DNA of 64,000 nucleotides from positions 1,116,001 to 1,180,000 of the forward strand of contig JAJSPD010000005.1 of NCBI GenBank assembly GCA_021307315.1, read 5' to 3'. Under the pieces are notes generated by a model. The model searched no databases. It was not told the origin of the DNA and saw only the letters and a list, made by a program, of their open reading frames with translations. The first letter of the stretch is position 1; each line of letters begins with the position of its first letter. Shown here in pieces: positions 26,271 through 38,428 of the stretch. The position numbers and the translations under genes are program-made. The DNA is from Bisporella sp. PMI_857 (taxonomy: Eukaryota > Ascomycota > Leotiomycetes > Helotiales > Helotiaceae).

Positions 26271-29200
26271 GGACTAATGGCAGAATTTGAATACATATCA
26301 CTAAATCTTATTGGGACACGTTGAGAAACGATCCGTTCATATTTAATTGCTCGGAGTTATAGGGGGGAAATGAAAGGAATAAACGAGCGTGTATACATAT
26401 ACATCTACTATGGTGTAAAAAATTGTCCGGGTTGCATTAGCCTCTTTTGTTCAAGGCGTTGGTTCCGCATCAAAGCAAGTATACGAAGCAACGAGCGACG
26501 TTTAGCGACATGGTTTTGAGATTTGAGAAGACGAGGTGCCATATCTGGTTCGCTTCTAGGCGTTGTGGAACCCACAAATCGTGGAGACATTAATAGGGAT
26601 GGTTTATTGCATAGGAGGAGTCATTGTTCACTTCAATGGTTAGGACCTGGCGAGGCCAGGAGTACTGCAACAAGATATTCTTCTCGTAATTTTCCGGATT
26701 TGGGGAGGCTTTGTGGTGTGCAGCCAATGACGAATGCTTGCTACGATGACTTATGTTTGCATTTGCTGTATAGCAAAAGGTGACGGTGTGAAGTTATCAT
26801 TCTGTGAGGGCGGGACGAGATGAGTTGTGCCTAGATCACAAGAAGGGAATGAGAACGAAGGAAATGCTAAATCTGTTTCCAAGCAGGACGCAGAAAAATA
26901 AAGCTTTAAAAACCAATTCCTGATGTTCAACTGTTTTAGTCACGATGTGAGCTTCGGTCAATGCTTCCGCGCAGTCGAAAGCTGGCTGCAATGGTAAGTA
27001 GCTCCGCCAAACCAAGAGAAGAGGAAGAAGAAGAAACAAGCGATCGCTGCCCAAGTGTCACAGGGACTTACAATCGCGATGCACGACGTCGCCTCCTCGG
27101 CTCCTGATCGTAAAAACCCCCCATTTCCTCAGCAGCAAGCGCAATGAGAGGGCGAAGAAAAAAAAAACACAGGTTTCCCGGCCTCCCCGATCCCCAGCGT
27201 TTTCGTTTTCGATATCACAACACCAGATTCCTGGAAGGGGGGGGGGGAACCCGATTCGCTATCGCCATCAGGCGAGTTGGAGAGGAAGGGGGGGAGGGGC
27301 AAGGGGAAAAGCTCGAAAGCAGGAACGAGCCTGTTGTGACTATGTTGGCATTTGCATCGCATTGGCGTCGCATCACCTTTACATTACATTGTTCTTTTTT
27401 TTTCGGGGGGTTTTTTGAGCCCTTTTTATTCGCATGCTGTTCCCTCCCCTTCCTCTTTCCCTCTTTCCCTCTCGTCTCTCTTGCCTTCCTTCCTCCCCCT
27501 GCCTACATTATTTCCTTCCCCCCCCCCCCCTTTCCCTCTTCTTGTTTTTCCTGTTTGAGTACTTGGCTATTTCTGTACAGAGGCTTGGGCGGCGTTTGGG
27601 TGGGAGAAAACTCGGGGACTCGGAGGCGGGCAGTTGTGATATGGAGGCGTGATTTTTTTGGGGAGGGGCGACTTCCCACGTGCTAGGCGCGAGATCTGGA
27701 TCTAGATCGGGCAAAGTGGGAAACGACGAGTGTGCATAAGATCCCGGCACGGGCCCCCTTTTAACTTTGGTTGGCTTCTTGGTTTTTGCTTGCCTCGGGT
27801 CCGGGGAATGCGTGATGCGTGCGTGGTGGGGGGGATGGGATAGACTGCGCTTTAACGTGGATATACAAGCAAGGGCGGTGGGTCGAGATATTGTGGTTAT
27901 TCAGGAAGGAGGACCGTAGAAGAGTTAGCGGCTGGCTTTGGTTGGGAGGCATTGCGACGTCCGGACAATGGGAATGGAGCTGGAGAGGATACGAACGGTG
28001 TTTCCGGCGAGCATGTGTGTCTTGTTTTCTTTCTTCCGGTCTCAAACTTTCTTTGCATTCCTTCTTTTGCGTGGGGTCTGTCGTTTTCTTGGCGGGACGT
28101 GAACCTGTCTTGCTCGATGCGCGATCGTGTTGCTGAATCCTGCGGGTATCATCCTTGTATCTTCTGCGCCGATGGGAAAAGCAATTATAGGCACCTGTGG
28201 CCGGCCGGTTCGGGGCAGTGGGTTGGCTTTCTCAGGTTTTGTGCTATATTAGGTGTCATTTATGTGGTTAGGAATGAACCACGTTGCACGAGTGGATGGG
28301 AAAGGCGATGACAGTGTGGGACCCGATCGATGTATGTTGCCGTGACCGGGACGGTTGGGAATGCTGCGAGGCTGCTGGGATCCCTTTGATGTGGCTTCTC
28401 CGGGCGGATTTTCTGTCTACTGATTCATGTCATACTAGGGAGCGTTGAAACAACCCCGAGCACTTAATAACGCTATAAAGATCAGCGCCGACTCATTTCT
28501 TGGCCCGAATTGCTAGATTCAATATCAGGAGGCAAGGAACCTTGACACATTCTCAAAGACAATTTTTCGTTTTACCGCATGTAGATCAGATTGATGAAAA
28601 TCTAAAGCAGTTTTGGCAGTGAACCCTAACATCGTTAATTGTCTCCTTCAAGCTTCACAATACTCTTGATGCTTTTCTACATCATTAATATACCAATGAG
28701 TTTATGTCACTCTCTGGAAGCGTGACCAGATTCTTAATTAGCCTTTCAAGTCCCATGTATTACAATAGACATCACTTTAATTGTGCTTGTATTGTAACAC
28801 ATTTAAACCCTTCAAACTTTATAATTTAATATTAGGTTAAGCCTGCGTGAGAGAAATCGGTTAGTATTTCCAATATTTCAGAGACGTTCGAGAAGACTCA
28901 GATGTGACTATTTTCATCACGCTAGTCTGACCCCAATTACCAAACGGCTGGTAATACCTCCTACAATTCAAGACGAACTTACGAAGCCTCCTCCCGCTCC
29001 AATGACCTCGGAAGTAATTGGTTGAGCTCAAAGAGTGTACGGCGGCAACCACAACCGATAACCTCAGGAGCTCAGCTATTCCAGCATCAGAGGGTACGTG
29101 CTCCTTTGACGTATGAGGCTGAAAAGAGGCTGAGAAGGTTAAAAAGGCTAAAAGGGCTGCCAAGAAAGGCACAAGTTGCTGGAAACAAGCAACTCAACGC

Positions 29201-29762
29201 TTCAAATAAATCGATTCCAGCTATTCTAAATCAATTCGACGCTTATACATGACTCCCTTTCTCAATTTGGTAACATATTTATTTGGTGGTTATTTAATTA
29301 TTGTTGATTATTGACCTCGTTGACGTATTGATAAAAAGTGGGGTTTATACAATGGAACACCAGGATTGCCTCCCGAATAATAGATACACCCCATAAGTCA
29401 ATCCGGAATCTCATTGCATTGCGACAATACGATATATAGTCTCGGTAAACGATTTAGATTAAAGCATAGAGCATAGTTTATGTTTCTAGTAATTTGCGTT
29501 ATATGTTTAGTGAAAATGGTGAGCGTTGTAGGCTGCGTAAGTCAGGCTTCAGCGAGAGATCTGGCTCGTTTGGTTGTGCCACCCGCAGCCACGGCCGAAT
29601 CACATATGCTGGCTCTACAGTAATCATATATCAAGACCATATCAGGACCAAAATATTCACTTCATTTCATTTGCTTCAATCTCACTCCTCACGTGATAAC
29701 CCTTGAGATATTTTGCTTTCCACGAATAACAAGAAATGACGTCACTTCTTGCCAAGGAATAC
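26271..29762. other. 3.5-kb intergenic stretch; island edge near 28.4 kb
   Basis: Up to about 28.4 kb the sequence is GC-balanced, with a strong CT tract and G-runs. No supported gene was found, although frames near 27.8-28.3 kb (+) are open. After about 28.44 kb composition shifts to AT-rich. Around 28600-28680 lies a short fragment similar to one at 45690-45781. An open frame at 29022-29252 (+, 76 codons, Arg/Lys-rich) has no recognisable family. Confidence 0.45.
27431..27550 (+). repeat. Polypyrimidine (CT-rich) tract
   Basis: About 120 bases almost entirely C and T on the + strand, including a C12 run. Such tracts often lie just upstream of transcription starts in filamentous fungi, but I found no convincing + strand gene downstream. 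Confidence 0.7.
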
Positions 29763-31437
29763 ATGAGAAGGATGTTCAAGGTCATGGCAGTGCTGTGCAC
29801 TCTACTTGTTGCCGCCTACATCAAAATACGGCGATGGGTCAGTTTAGGTATGACGCTACCCGAGCTGGAGGTTGTACGGTGAGAAACGTCTAAATCAAAT
29901 CAGGTCCAGACAGTGTTGAGGCGCTGTCATTACTCGATGCTACCCTTGAAGAAATTGCCGATGGTCTCGACAGGAAGGCATTCACCTCGACGCAGTTGGT
30001 ACAAGCATACAAAGCTAGGATAACAAAAGTGAACAATGTCTTCCCTCTGTTATCGAGCTAAACCCTGAGGCTGAAGCTATGGCAAAAGCCCTGGATGTAG
30101 AGAGGCGAGAGCATGGTAGACGAAGGCAAGACGCTCCATGCTCTTTCATGAACAGCGGAAGTACATAAGCCGCACAGCATATTACACGGAATCCCTTTCC
30201 TGCTTAAAGATAATACTGTCACTGTGGATGAGACCGAGACCACTTGCGGCTCCAGCGTACTTCGTAGTTCAAAAGTTAGATGCGTAGCCAGCATTGTCAA
30301 AATACTGCGAATTGCTGGCGTCGTGATTCCTGGCAAGGCGAACCTCACTTAATTTGCGAGTTTTCGACATTCTAATGCCAGCACCGGCTGGAGTGCTCGA
30401 GGAGGTCAGTCAACAGGAATATTCTTACCAGGAATGAAGCCTTCAGGGTCCAGCACAGGCCTAGCTATAAGGGTTGGTCTTGGCTTGGTATCCGCGAGTT
30501 TTGGTACCGAGGTATGTGGACCCCATCTAGAAATAATTACCATGCATATGCATATGCAGTGTCTATCTCCCTTCTCGACCATACTTTGCGATTCCGAGTA
30601 ACAGATCCGCAGACCATTTCCAGTATTGTTAGTCCCTCCGAAAAGAGCGGTGTCATTGGTTTCAGACCCACTCGAGGTTTGATCTCATCCCATGGAATCA
30701 TCCCAGTCTCACAAGAGCAAGATGTCGTTGGCTCAATTGCCCGCACTGTCAAGGATATTGCGCTCATTCTAGATGCAGTTGCGTTAAATTGGTATGATAA
30801 ATGATCTTATGTGCGATCGTGTTCTAGTACCGACATCCACGGCATTCGTATAGGCGTCATCAGTGACGCGCGTCAACAGGTCGATAAAGCAAAATTGAAT
30901 GCTTTCCAAGCTACCCTTGACCCCCTCAAGGTGGCAGGAACGATGGTCGTCGAAGATGCCCGGCTCGCCGGCGTTGAAGAATATGATAATATCCTTCGAG
31001 GAATGTCGCTATCATGCAACGAGCACTGGCCACAAGTGTAAACTCACTGAGGGGTAATGAATGGCTGCAGTTACGCCGTGCTAATATCGCCTGCTGCTTC
31101 ACTAACCTTTCAAAACTTCGCCGCAATGGGAGGGAATCCGGTAATTAGTGTCCCTATGAGATTGTACCCGGAGGACACCAAGGTGAAACGTGACGGGCAA
31201 AGTGCTTTTGTTACTGTAGCTCCTGGCATCCCGTAAGCTTTATCCTCCCAAGTACATACTCTCTGACGGCCATGCTAAGACTTTTTCTCAGCTCTCTCTC
31301 TCTCACTCTCTCTATGGCAAAAGATTCGATGAGCAGGCTCTCTTACCCAAGCACGCTTGAAAGCCAAGCCGCATTTGGTCCCAAAATATGATTTGAAAGG
31401 TTTCACTGAGCTGCCTCGAACGCAAGCAAAGTTCTAG
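29763..31437 (+). pseudogene. Amidase-signature family gene, broken
   Basis: Remnant of a secreted or membrane-anchored amidase-signature protein, a family that hydrolyses amide bonds with a Ser-cisSer-Lys triad. A first exon at 29763 encodes a hydrophobic, signal-like start (MRRMFKVMAVLCTLLVAAY). Downstream are HGIPFLLKDNTVTVDE with the catalytic Lys, TCGSSVL, the glycine/serine signature GMKPSGSSTGLAI, FGTE before an intron, GVIGFRPTRGLISSHGIIPV, and a C-terminus ending ELPRTQAKF and TAG at 31435. Breaks: a frameshift near 30050, loss of frame between about 30110 and 30180, a TAA at 30350-30352 where the family has Glu, and further frame breaks after 31040. The catalytic residues are still readable, so decay is probably not ancient. 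No functional product is expected. Confidence 0.8.
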
Positions 31438-32845
31438 GTGATAGTGATATTAGGCTTTAACATTATCACTGTGCTATGTCGAATTTCTTTCAAGGTTCTG
31501 TTGCTACTACATGAAGGTAGTAAATGATACTTGTGCCACAGAGAAAATATCTTAACAACCAAGAAGTCGGAATTGTCTCCTAGATAATAAATATCCAGAG
31601 AATCCAGCATCATTGCGTCATTGCGTCCACCTTGTTCTCTGTAATATGCTGGCCAAAAAATCTCTACTGCAATATAACCGACTGCTTCGCTATTTGCCTT
31701 TTTACAAAACATTTATCACATACAATTCTTAAATTTAACCGTTTAATCTCTAAAAATGAAGTTATGATCAAATAAAAATGCCTAGTGAGCTCATATAACC
31801 TAGTTAAAACAGAGATAGGCAAGCCACTGCCAGGTTACCTATTTCAATCCCAATCAACAAGGACAGGCTAAGAAGAAGCCCTATACAGAGCACTACAACA
31901 CCTTCAAAAAGTGCTATGATTGTACAAAGAGTAATATCGCTCTCAAAAACAAGTGACCTTACGAGTAATCGCATAGCAGATGAGTAACCAACTCCAAAGC
32001 TGAATCAAAGGAGGGCTAACCCACGGCTAATAATTACACTACAAGCGAATACGTAGGCAATGACTTAATATCCTTCAGTTGGAATCTCTCAGATGCAGTT
32101 CCAGAATGCGTAACAGATGTCGACAAGAGCCTGTTTCTAAGTTGTATGAGAAGGGTGCTGTGCTGGCTCCAGAAGATAAAGCAACAGCGAAAGAACTAAA
32201 GGAAGATTCATGGCTTGATTTAGCCAACAAAAAAGAAAAAAATTTCAAGCCACTTAATACATCTACATCCGAATCTCTCTAACTCGTGTGGTCATTGTAG
32301 CCTTCCAATCTCCCCAGCCTTGGGGGACACTCTTCAGTAGTTCAACCAAAACACAACCCAGACTCCCGCGAGGTACACGAATACTGACTTCCAATTGTTC
32401 CTATGGTCTACCTATCACGCTGGCTATCGAGCAGGCACAAAGTTAAATAATGGGTCCCAACCTCAATCCAATTGGCGCAGGTCTCTAACCCTGACACACT
32501 CGGCTGTCTGCCATGCCTATCTCTATTTTCTAGTCTTACACGATCCCCATGGGCTAGCGCAATTGCGGAAGTCGCGGCTACCATGTGTTGGTTCACGTCT
32601 TTTCTGGAATGAGCACGCGATGGACTCTATAAACCCGTTCGTATAGACCTTATCAACGTAACCTGATAATCAGGCGCTCGTATATAGCCGTCGCATACAT
32701 GAAATCCGTGTCAACTGGTAATTTTCTTGCTAATGTCAGTGAAACGTTCAGTGTCAAGAAGCGGCTCTACGCTATACAGTATCTACTGGGCAGAATTACC
32801 ATGGTGGGATACTGTGGTTGATGCGTTGAATGAATGAGTATAACG
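31438..32845. other. AT-rich intergenic stretch, no gene seen
   Basis: Short open frames at 32079-32282 (+) and 32395-32646 (both strands) have no recognisable domain. They may be relics of repeats. No terminal repeats or RNA genes were identified. Confidence 0.4.
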
Positions 32846-35116
32846 CTAGCAACTAAGGGCCAGAAAACAAAGTTTGTATGCTGACCACAATTGACTCTTC
32901 CGTTTATGATAATTCTCATTATGGGATTTTTCAAACCATGGGTGGGAAAACAGGTCTTCTATCTCTGGTCTATCCCCCGGATCAACCCTTAGCATCTTCC
33001 GCAGCAAATCTATAAATTGGTCTGTGTCTTGCCCAGAATCTGATTGCTGGTAGGTTTTGCTCATTGCAATGATCCGTTCAGCGCGTCCTTTGAGCCAGAA
33101 AGCCTAAGGATCTATGATAGCCCATTCTGGAGGTAAAATCAGCTACCGTCTGCGGCATCTAAATGCTGATAATACATACCGCCGTGTTCCTTACAACATT
33201 TAGCCATATGCCGGTACCGCTACCAGGCTTATGGATATGGCCCAGCCAGTTGAAACGCGTAGTAAATGATTGAATCCCCTCGGCCCATCCAATGGAGCAT
33301 GGTGTGGCCAAAGTTGAGCTCATATAACTAGATCTACGCATCAGCATCTAACGCTCGGCTTGAAATATGTTACTAATATCTACATCTAGTAATATACTCA
33401 CAGTGCATGAAATTGCCCAGATGCCCGTAGCCCGGGCCCCAATTGTATCAACTTTACCTTTAGAAAGTTCACAGAAAGCCACCTCAGGTGCGCGAATAGA
33501 TATTAGAGTGTTGGAAGGTGGTCTCTCATCTTGTTCTCGAAATGCTGAGGTGTGAGTGAGTAGGTGCCGGTTAACTTAGCCAATCCTTACAGTTTCCAAA
33601 ATCAAAGATCTTGATATAGAAAAGGTCTATAATGAGTGGTGATTCAATATGTTCTAAATAACGAGTCATTGAAATAGAAGGGACGAGATATGCGGGGAGT
33701 GACTCGGTCTGCTCAAGGGGATATCGCGCGACCACAGCAACACATTCGGATCTTGCAAAGTAGTCCATTATTGTCTCCTCACTGTGCTCGTCTGGCTGTG
33801 GTAGGCTTACTGCTAGATTACCCGGGTGTAAATCTACATTAGGTCAATGAGAGTTCGATAAGCAGTTTGAATCACGAGCTAGAAGCAAATAGAAGCGTGG
33901 AGTATTCGTACCACCGTGTACCACACCCTGCTCATGTAGACACGAAATACCTAGCATTGATTGATACGGGATTTTTCTTTTCTCTAGCTCTGAAAGTTGA
34001 AGTGTATCTGACATCATTCATCCCCGCCACTACTTCCGTAACAACACATTCGTGAGCCCCATCTGGGCCCTGGCCGACAAAATTATTAAGTAGATGGACT
34101 ATATTGCGGCGGCCCGCATGGCGTTTATCGCTTTTCCTAAACCACCAGAGAATTTCAACCTCATTGTTGCTGCTGGTTATCCTTGAAACACATATTTTGA
34201 GGGCAATGCAGCTACTACATATCAATTAGTACCAATGAGAATAGGTAATGCGATAACTGCCGTAACTCACAGGCCGCCACTAAGATCTCGCGCTATCCAG
34301 ACCAGTGAAGGAACTAGTATTATCATGATATATTGACCCCTAAAATCGAATACTATACCCTACGCAATATAAGATTTCAAATAGCCATACGTATCACGGC
34401 AAATTTTGCAATCTTATATTATATCATACTATACTATAGTATACTATAATACTAACCTTAAATGAAGCTATTCCCAATTAGTAATACGTCACAGAGAGGT
34501 GGGTCCGTACGTGCTTATAAACGTGCGACTTACTTTTTTCTGGGCTACAAAAGCTTACTTAGCTTGATTTCTAATTCTACAAGTAAGAATACACACATGC
34601 CGCATACGTTGCTCTAGTTCTTATAAACTAGAAACGAGCTTTCGCGGGACGTGCGAGCTGCTCCGTGACATAATACGACGATATAACTCTTCTAAAAAAA
34701 GTAAGCTTCATTTCTACTTGTTTTTAACCTTTGCAGTAGCTTTTTCACCCGGCTTGCTAGCTTTGGCAAAATACTTAGTATATTGCCAATATAATATGAA
34801 ATCAAGGTTTCATACTAATACTAGCGCTCCACGAGATATCTCATACTAATACTAGCGTAGTATCAAAAAGTCGATCTCATATGACTCGAGACCCAATATC
34901 ACTAAATATCGCCATACTAGTTCCTTCACTGATCCAGACTGTGGAAAAAGCACCGTGGCCAAGTTTCTGCATAATTATGTATCTTGGGTGTCGAGAAGCC
35001 GATTTTTTGGGCAAAATGTCACTGGGGAGCGCTGGATAGTAGCCTCCAGGTCTGTATAATGCTACATGCTCAACGTTATCATCACCATCGTAAAAGAAGC
35101 TCCCTTCGATAGCCAT
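32846..35116 (-). pseudogene. SRPK-like Ser/Thr protein kinase gene, decayed and transposon-interrupted
   Basis: The ATG is at 35114-35116. The N-terminus has the SRPK-type YRPGGYYPALPSDIL and the glycine-rich loop KLGHGAFSTVWI. A 629-bp element interrupts the gene here. After it come ARDLSGG, an intron, ALKI with the VAIK-type lysine, an active-site segment HGDLHPGN split by an intron, IFDFGN, IRAPEV, WAISCT/LYEL, and a C-terminal FIDLLRKMLRVDPGDRPEI. Breaks besides the insertion: a frame change around 34005-34030 in the hinge region; TAA at 33229-33231 and TAG at 33220-33222, nine bases apart. The catalytic loop and DFG motif survive. The family phosphorylates SR-type or related proteins. 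Fungal genomes carry many degenerate SRPK-like copies, so this is probably one of them. Confidence 0.85.
34303..34931. mobile_element. Non-autonomous hAT-type transposon (MITE-like), 629 bp
   Basis: The element has perfect 18-bp terminal inverted repeats starting CAGTGAAGGAACTAGTAT at both ends. It is flanked by identical 8-bp direct repeats, atccagac, at 34295-34302 and 34932-34939. Eight-bp target duplications with CAGTG-type termini are diagnostic of the hAT superfamily. There is no transposase frame, so it is non-autonomous. Inside are AT-rich palindromic stretches and a duplicated atactaatactagcg unit near 34812-34856. Removing the element plus one target repeat makes the flanking kinase codons (STVWI then ARD) continuous, which fixes the insertion point. 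Perfect ends suggest a recent insertion. Confidence 0.9.
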
Positions 35117-38100
35117 GAATGGTCGGCAGAAATGGAGCCCGGCGCGTGTCCAGAAGTTGGCGAAGCATGTTTACAGATGATATCTACAAGATATAATCCT
35201 AATGTTGAGCACAAATTTGTTGATAGAATTGCGCGAATAAATAAGATTGCATATGAATGAACCCAGGCGCTAGAAGGCTAACAGATAAAAGAAATAGACT
35301 GTTAAGATTATGTGATTGCTTGACTTTAGGAATGACCTTAGCTAACAACAGCATTAGGCGTTGTCGGTCATATTTCCTTCCCATGTGTTAAATGCTCCGT
35401 TGAAGTCTCAGAATTGTTGTAAATGGGTGGATTGTATAACATCTATCCATTTACTATATCCAGTAGCGCACGGTAGCATGTCAGTGTCGAGTCTTGGCAT
35501 TTGCTAATGCTTGTGGACCGAACCCAACGGATGCAACACAATATTTCCCTGGTGATGACGGGAGTGATGTTTGGGGCCTAACTAACTCGCAGACAAAGCG
35601 TTATGCAAATTTCGCAGTACGGATTGTGAGATTGTTCTTGCCTCGCGTAGCATCGGCGAGGTCAACTTACCAGATAAGAGCTTAATTCAGCTATCTGCTG
35701 TTACATACGACCATAGACTGAAGAGAACTGGTCTATCTACCAAGCTTAGAGCGACTCCGGCTTCAAATCGGCAGTCTTAATAAATAAAGCAAGAATTGGT
35801 TCTCCAAATTTTGTATTTAATTTCTAAATAGAATCTAGAATATTATCTCTTCGACTTCGAAATACTTCGATGACTATTTACAGTATCGCAATAATTGTAG
35901 GTAGTATGGGTTTACGGACCCTGTCAGGAATCGGCTTACGTAAGTAGGCCAAGGAGCTAGAAACATCTTCCCCTCATTTACAACTCAGAACTGTAGATAT
36001 CATCATTAATGAATAACGCTCATACAAGCCTGTATTTCCATCACCGTGATACCTTCACAGATCCTCTTGCCTGATAAACCCTATTTCTGACAGACCCCTA
36101 TGACTCATCAGGGTCACGTGGTCCGCACAACCCCTATTTTGTAGAATCTAGAGTAGAACCTAATACAACAACAACAATTACCATATCCATCAAGAGCAAG
36201 AGCGTGGCCTATTATATAGAGCTACGCCTGTTGCCCCGTGGAAGGTAAGGAGGAGGCATACCAACATTCAGTAATAGTGAATCTATTAGAAGTTGTTATA
36301 TATCTTCCTAATATCGTAGAATAGAATAGAACAACAAGACGAACCAAATCCACGAGCATAAAGGGCAATGTAAATACGGTGCCTTGTGCCCTGTGGAACC
36401 GGTTCATAAATATACCCCTTTACAAACTAACAGTAGGACTAGTATATTTATTAAATTTATAATTAGAAAATTGACAATGTATTTATGTTTCAAAACCGAA
36501 AAAATAACATTATACATATGAAATAGCGTTTAAATATGCCTCATATCTTTTAGTTTTGAAGGTCCTTAAAATTCCTGTTGGAGCAATAATACTTCAAAGA
36601 CATGATTTTTGACCTTCTATTCCTTTTTTTATTCCTTCTCAATCTATTCTGCGTGTTAGAATATCCTTGGCATCTATTAATACCCAATTTTACACAGCAA
36701 GGTGCCTAGAAAGAAATGTCAACAAATATTTTATTTGTAAGATAAAATTAGCACTTCCATAAGTCTATAAGCTAATACTAACTCTAAAGTTACCATGTGT
36801 ACTGAAACTTTTCTCTGTAAGCTTTCAGGTTTAAGATGGGTCATGTTTCCAAGAGCTAACCAGTAAAGGCACGGATCACTGGAAGCTCAGGGAGATAAAA
36901 ACATCACGCCTATCCCCCAGACTACCGTATATTCGATGAAAATCGCTAGCAGTTGTGTAGGGCAATAGCTCTTCATTCAAGGGTATATGGTCGTCTGAAT
37001 AGGAAAGAGGAGAGAGAACTAGCTACGAATATGTAGGGGCAGATCCGGAGATGGTTCCAAGGCGCACCTCAACATATCCTCTTTGGACAAATCATAATAT
37101 AATCCATGTAGTCAAATATACAGGAACTATTGAAATAAATAGGAGAAAGACTTGCGAGAAGTAGGGATCAAGCCAGCAATTTCATGTGCAAAATATATTT
37201 AGCATCCGCGTATAACCGCTGAGCGCTCAGCGATCCTTTCTTATATATATTGGGGTGCCACTCTTTACATTAAGACAACTTCAGCACTTTTAAACTCTCG
37301 AATAGACATTAACTCGAATGTTAAGCTACTTGCACGAATATCGGTCCCACATTCTAGGAAAGCCGAAGAGTATCACCTGAATACAGGTTGTTGGATTAAG
37401 TCTAAATTTGCATATCAATTAAACAATGGAAAACAATAATTTTCTTTGCAATACAGGTGGCGTTGCGCACTGGCTATGCATTACGTTGTGATCGTAGATG
37501 TGTGCCTTCAACTGATAGTGTCTAACTCTAGCATAAAAAGGTAATGAAGTTTGATAGAAGGTGGTCTATCCATGTCAAAATGTATTGTGACTGTGCCAGA
37601 ACACAAAGCATCTGGATGGAGGATTGAAACTGTCTATTAACTGTAGCCTTTGCTAGTGACTGGAAAGGAGGTCTCCAGTTGGTCATCATTTGTTGCGTTT
37701 TTATTGATTTAAAGAGAGCTTTTAGCTTTTTAGTATTGAAATAATTAGAGCCAATTAATAAAGCATTTCTAATAATTATTAAGTATTTACACGGCTTTAA
37801 GGCGTATATAGTAATATACAAATAATGAGTTGATTGTGGTATTTATGAGGTCACAATGTAGTACATCTGTTTGTATACAGGTGATATAGTGAATCCAATG
37901 TGTTGAACGGTATATAAGGCACATTAACATTTCGGCAAGAAGCATGTGCTTTTTGCCGTTTCACACAATGCCTTTCACATGGTTTGTAAGATGCTTAGTT
38001 TATTGTCTATAATTAATCCTTTCATTCTACGTGATATAACTACTTCTATACGGTTTACCACCATAGCCGAATATGATATAAACTCTACCAACAATGAATG

Positions 38101-38428
38101 GGCCAGAGGATGAGAGAGAAGCATAAGGTTCTTTGAAATAGAAAGGGATGGCGGCGGTGGCCATCTAAACGCCGATAATTCAGCATGTTCTCTCCTTGTC
38201 TACTCATCTTCCTCACTCTTGTAATATCCCTCATGCTCAGATTTGTGCGTAGTGGTTGGTAGAGATACAGGAGATTGTCTCATCCAATCATGTCTTGAGC
38301 GGGGCTGCGTCTTTAGCGTTCTCGTTGACGAATTTAACGCTTGTGGTGGATCTAATGATTGATTCAGGGACCATAGTTCATAATCTACGGGTACTTTATA
38401 TCTATTCAATAAATTACTCTAGAGAGTG
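35117..38428. other. 3.3-kb AT-rich stretch, no intact gene
   Basis: Strongly AT-rich, with only short unconvincing open frames. One at 38200-38409 (-) encodes a Ser/Thr/Pro-rich, acidic-tailed 69-codon segment just downstream of the first deaminase gene and could be an unrecognised last exon. No RNA genes or terminal repeats were identified. Confidence 0.4.

Noticed and set aside
27144..28311. Long + strand frames in the G/C-tract region
   Set aside because: They are composed of homopolymer and CT-tract translations (poly-Pro, Phe, Ser) with no motif.
34303..34931. Treating the element as part of a kinase intron
   Set aside because: Perfect 8-bp direct repeats and 18-bp inverted ends define a transposon, and the kinase codons join without it.
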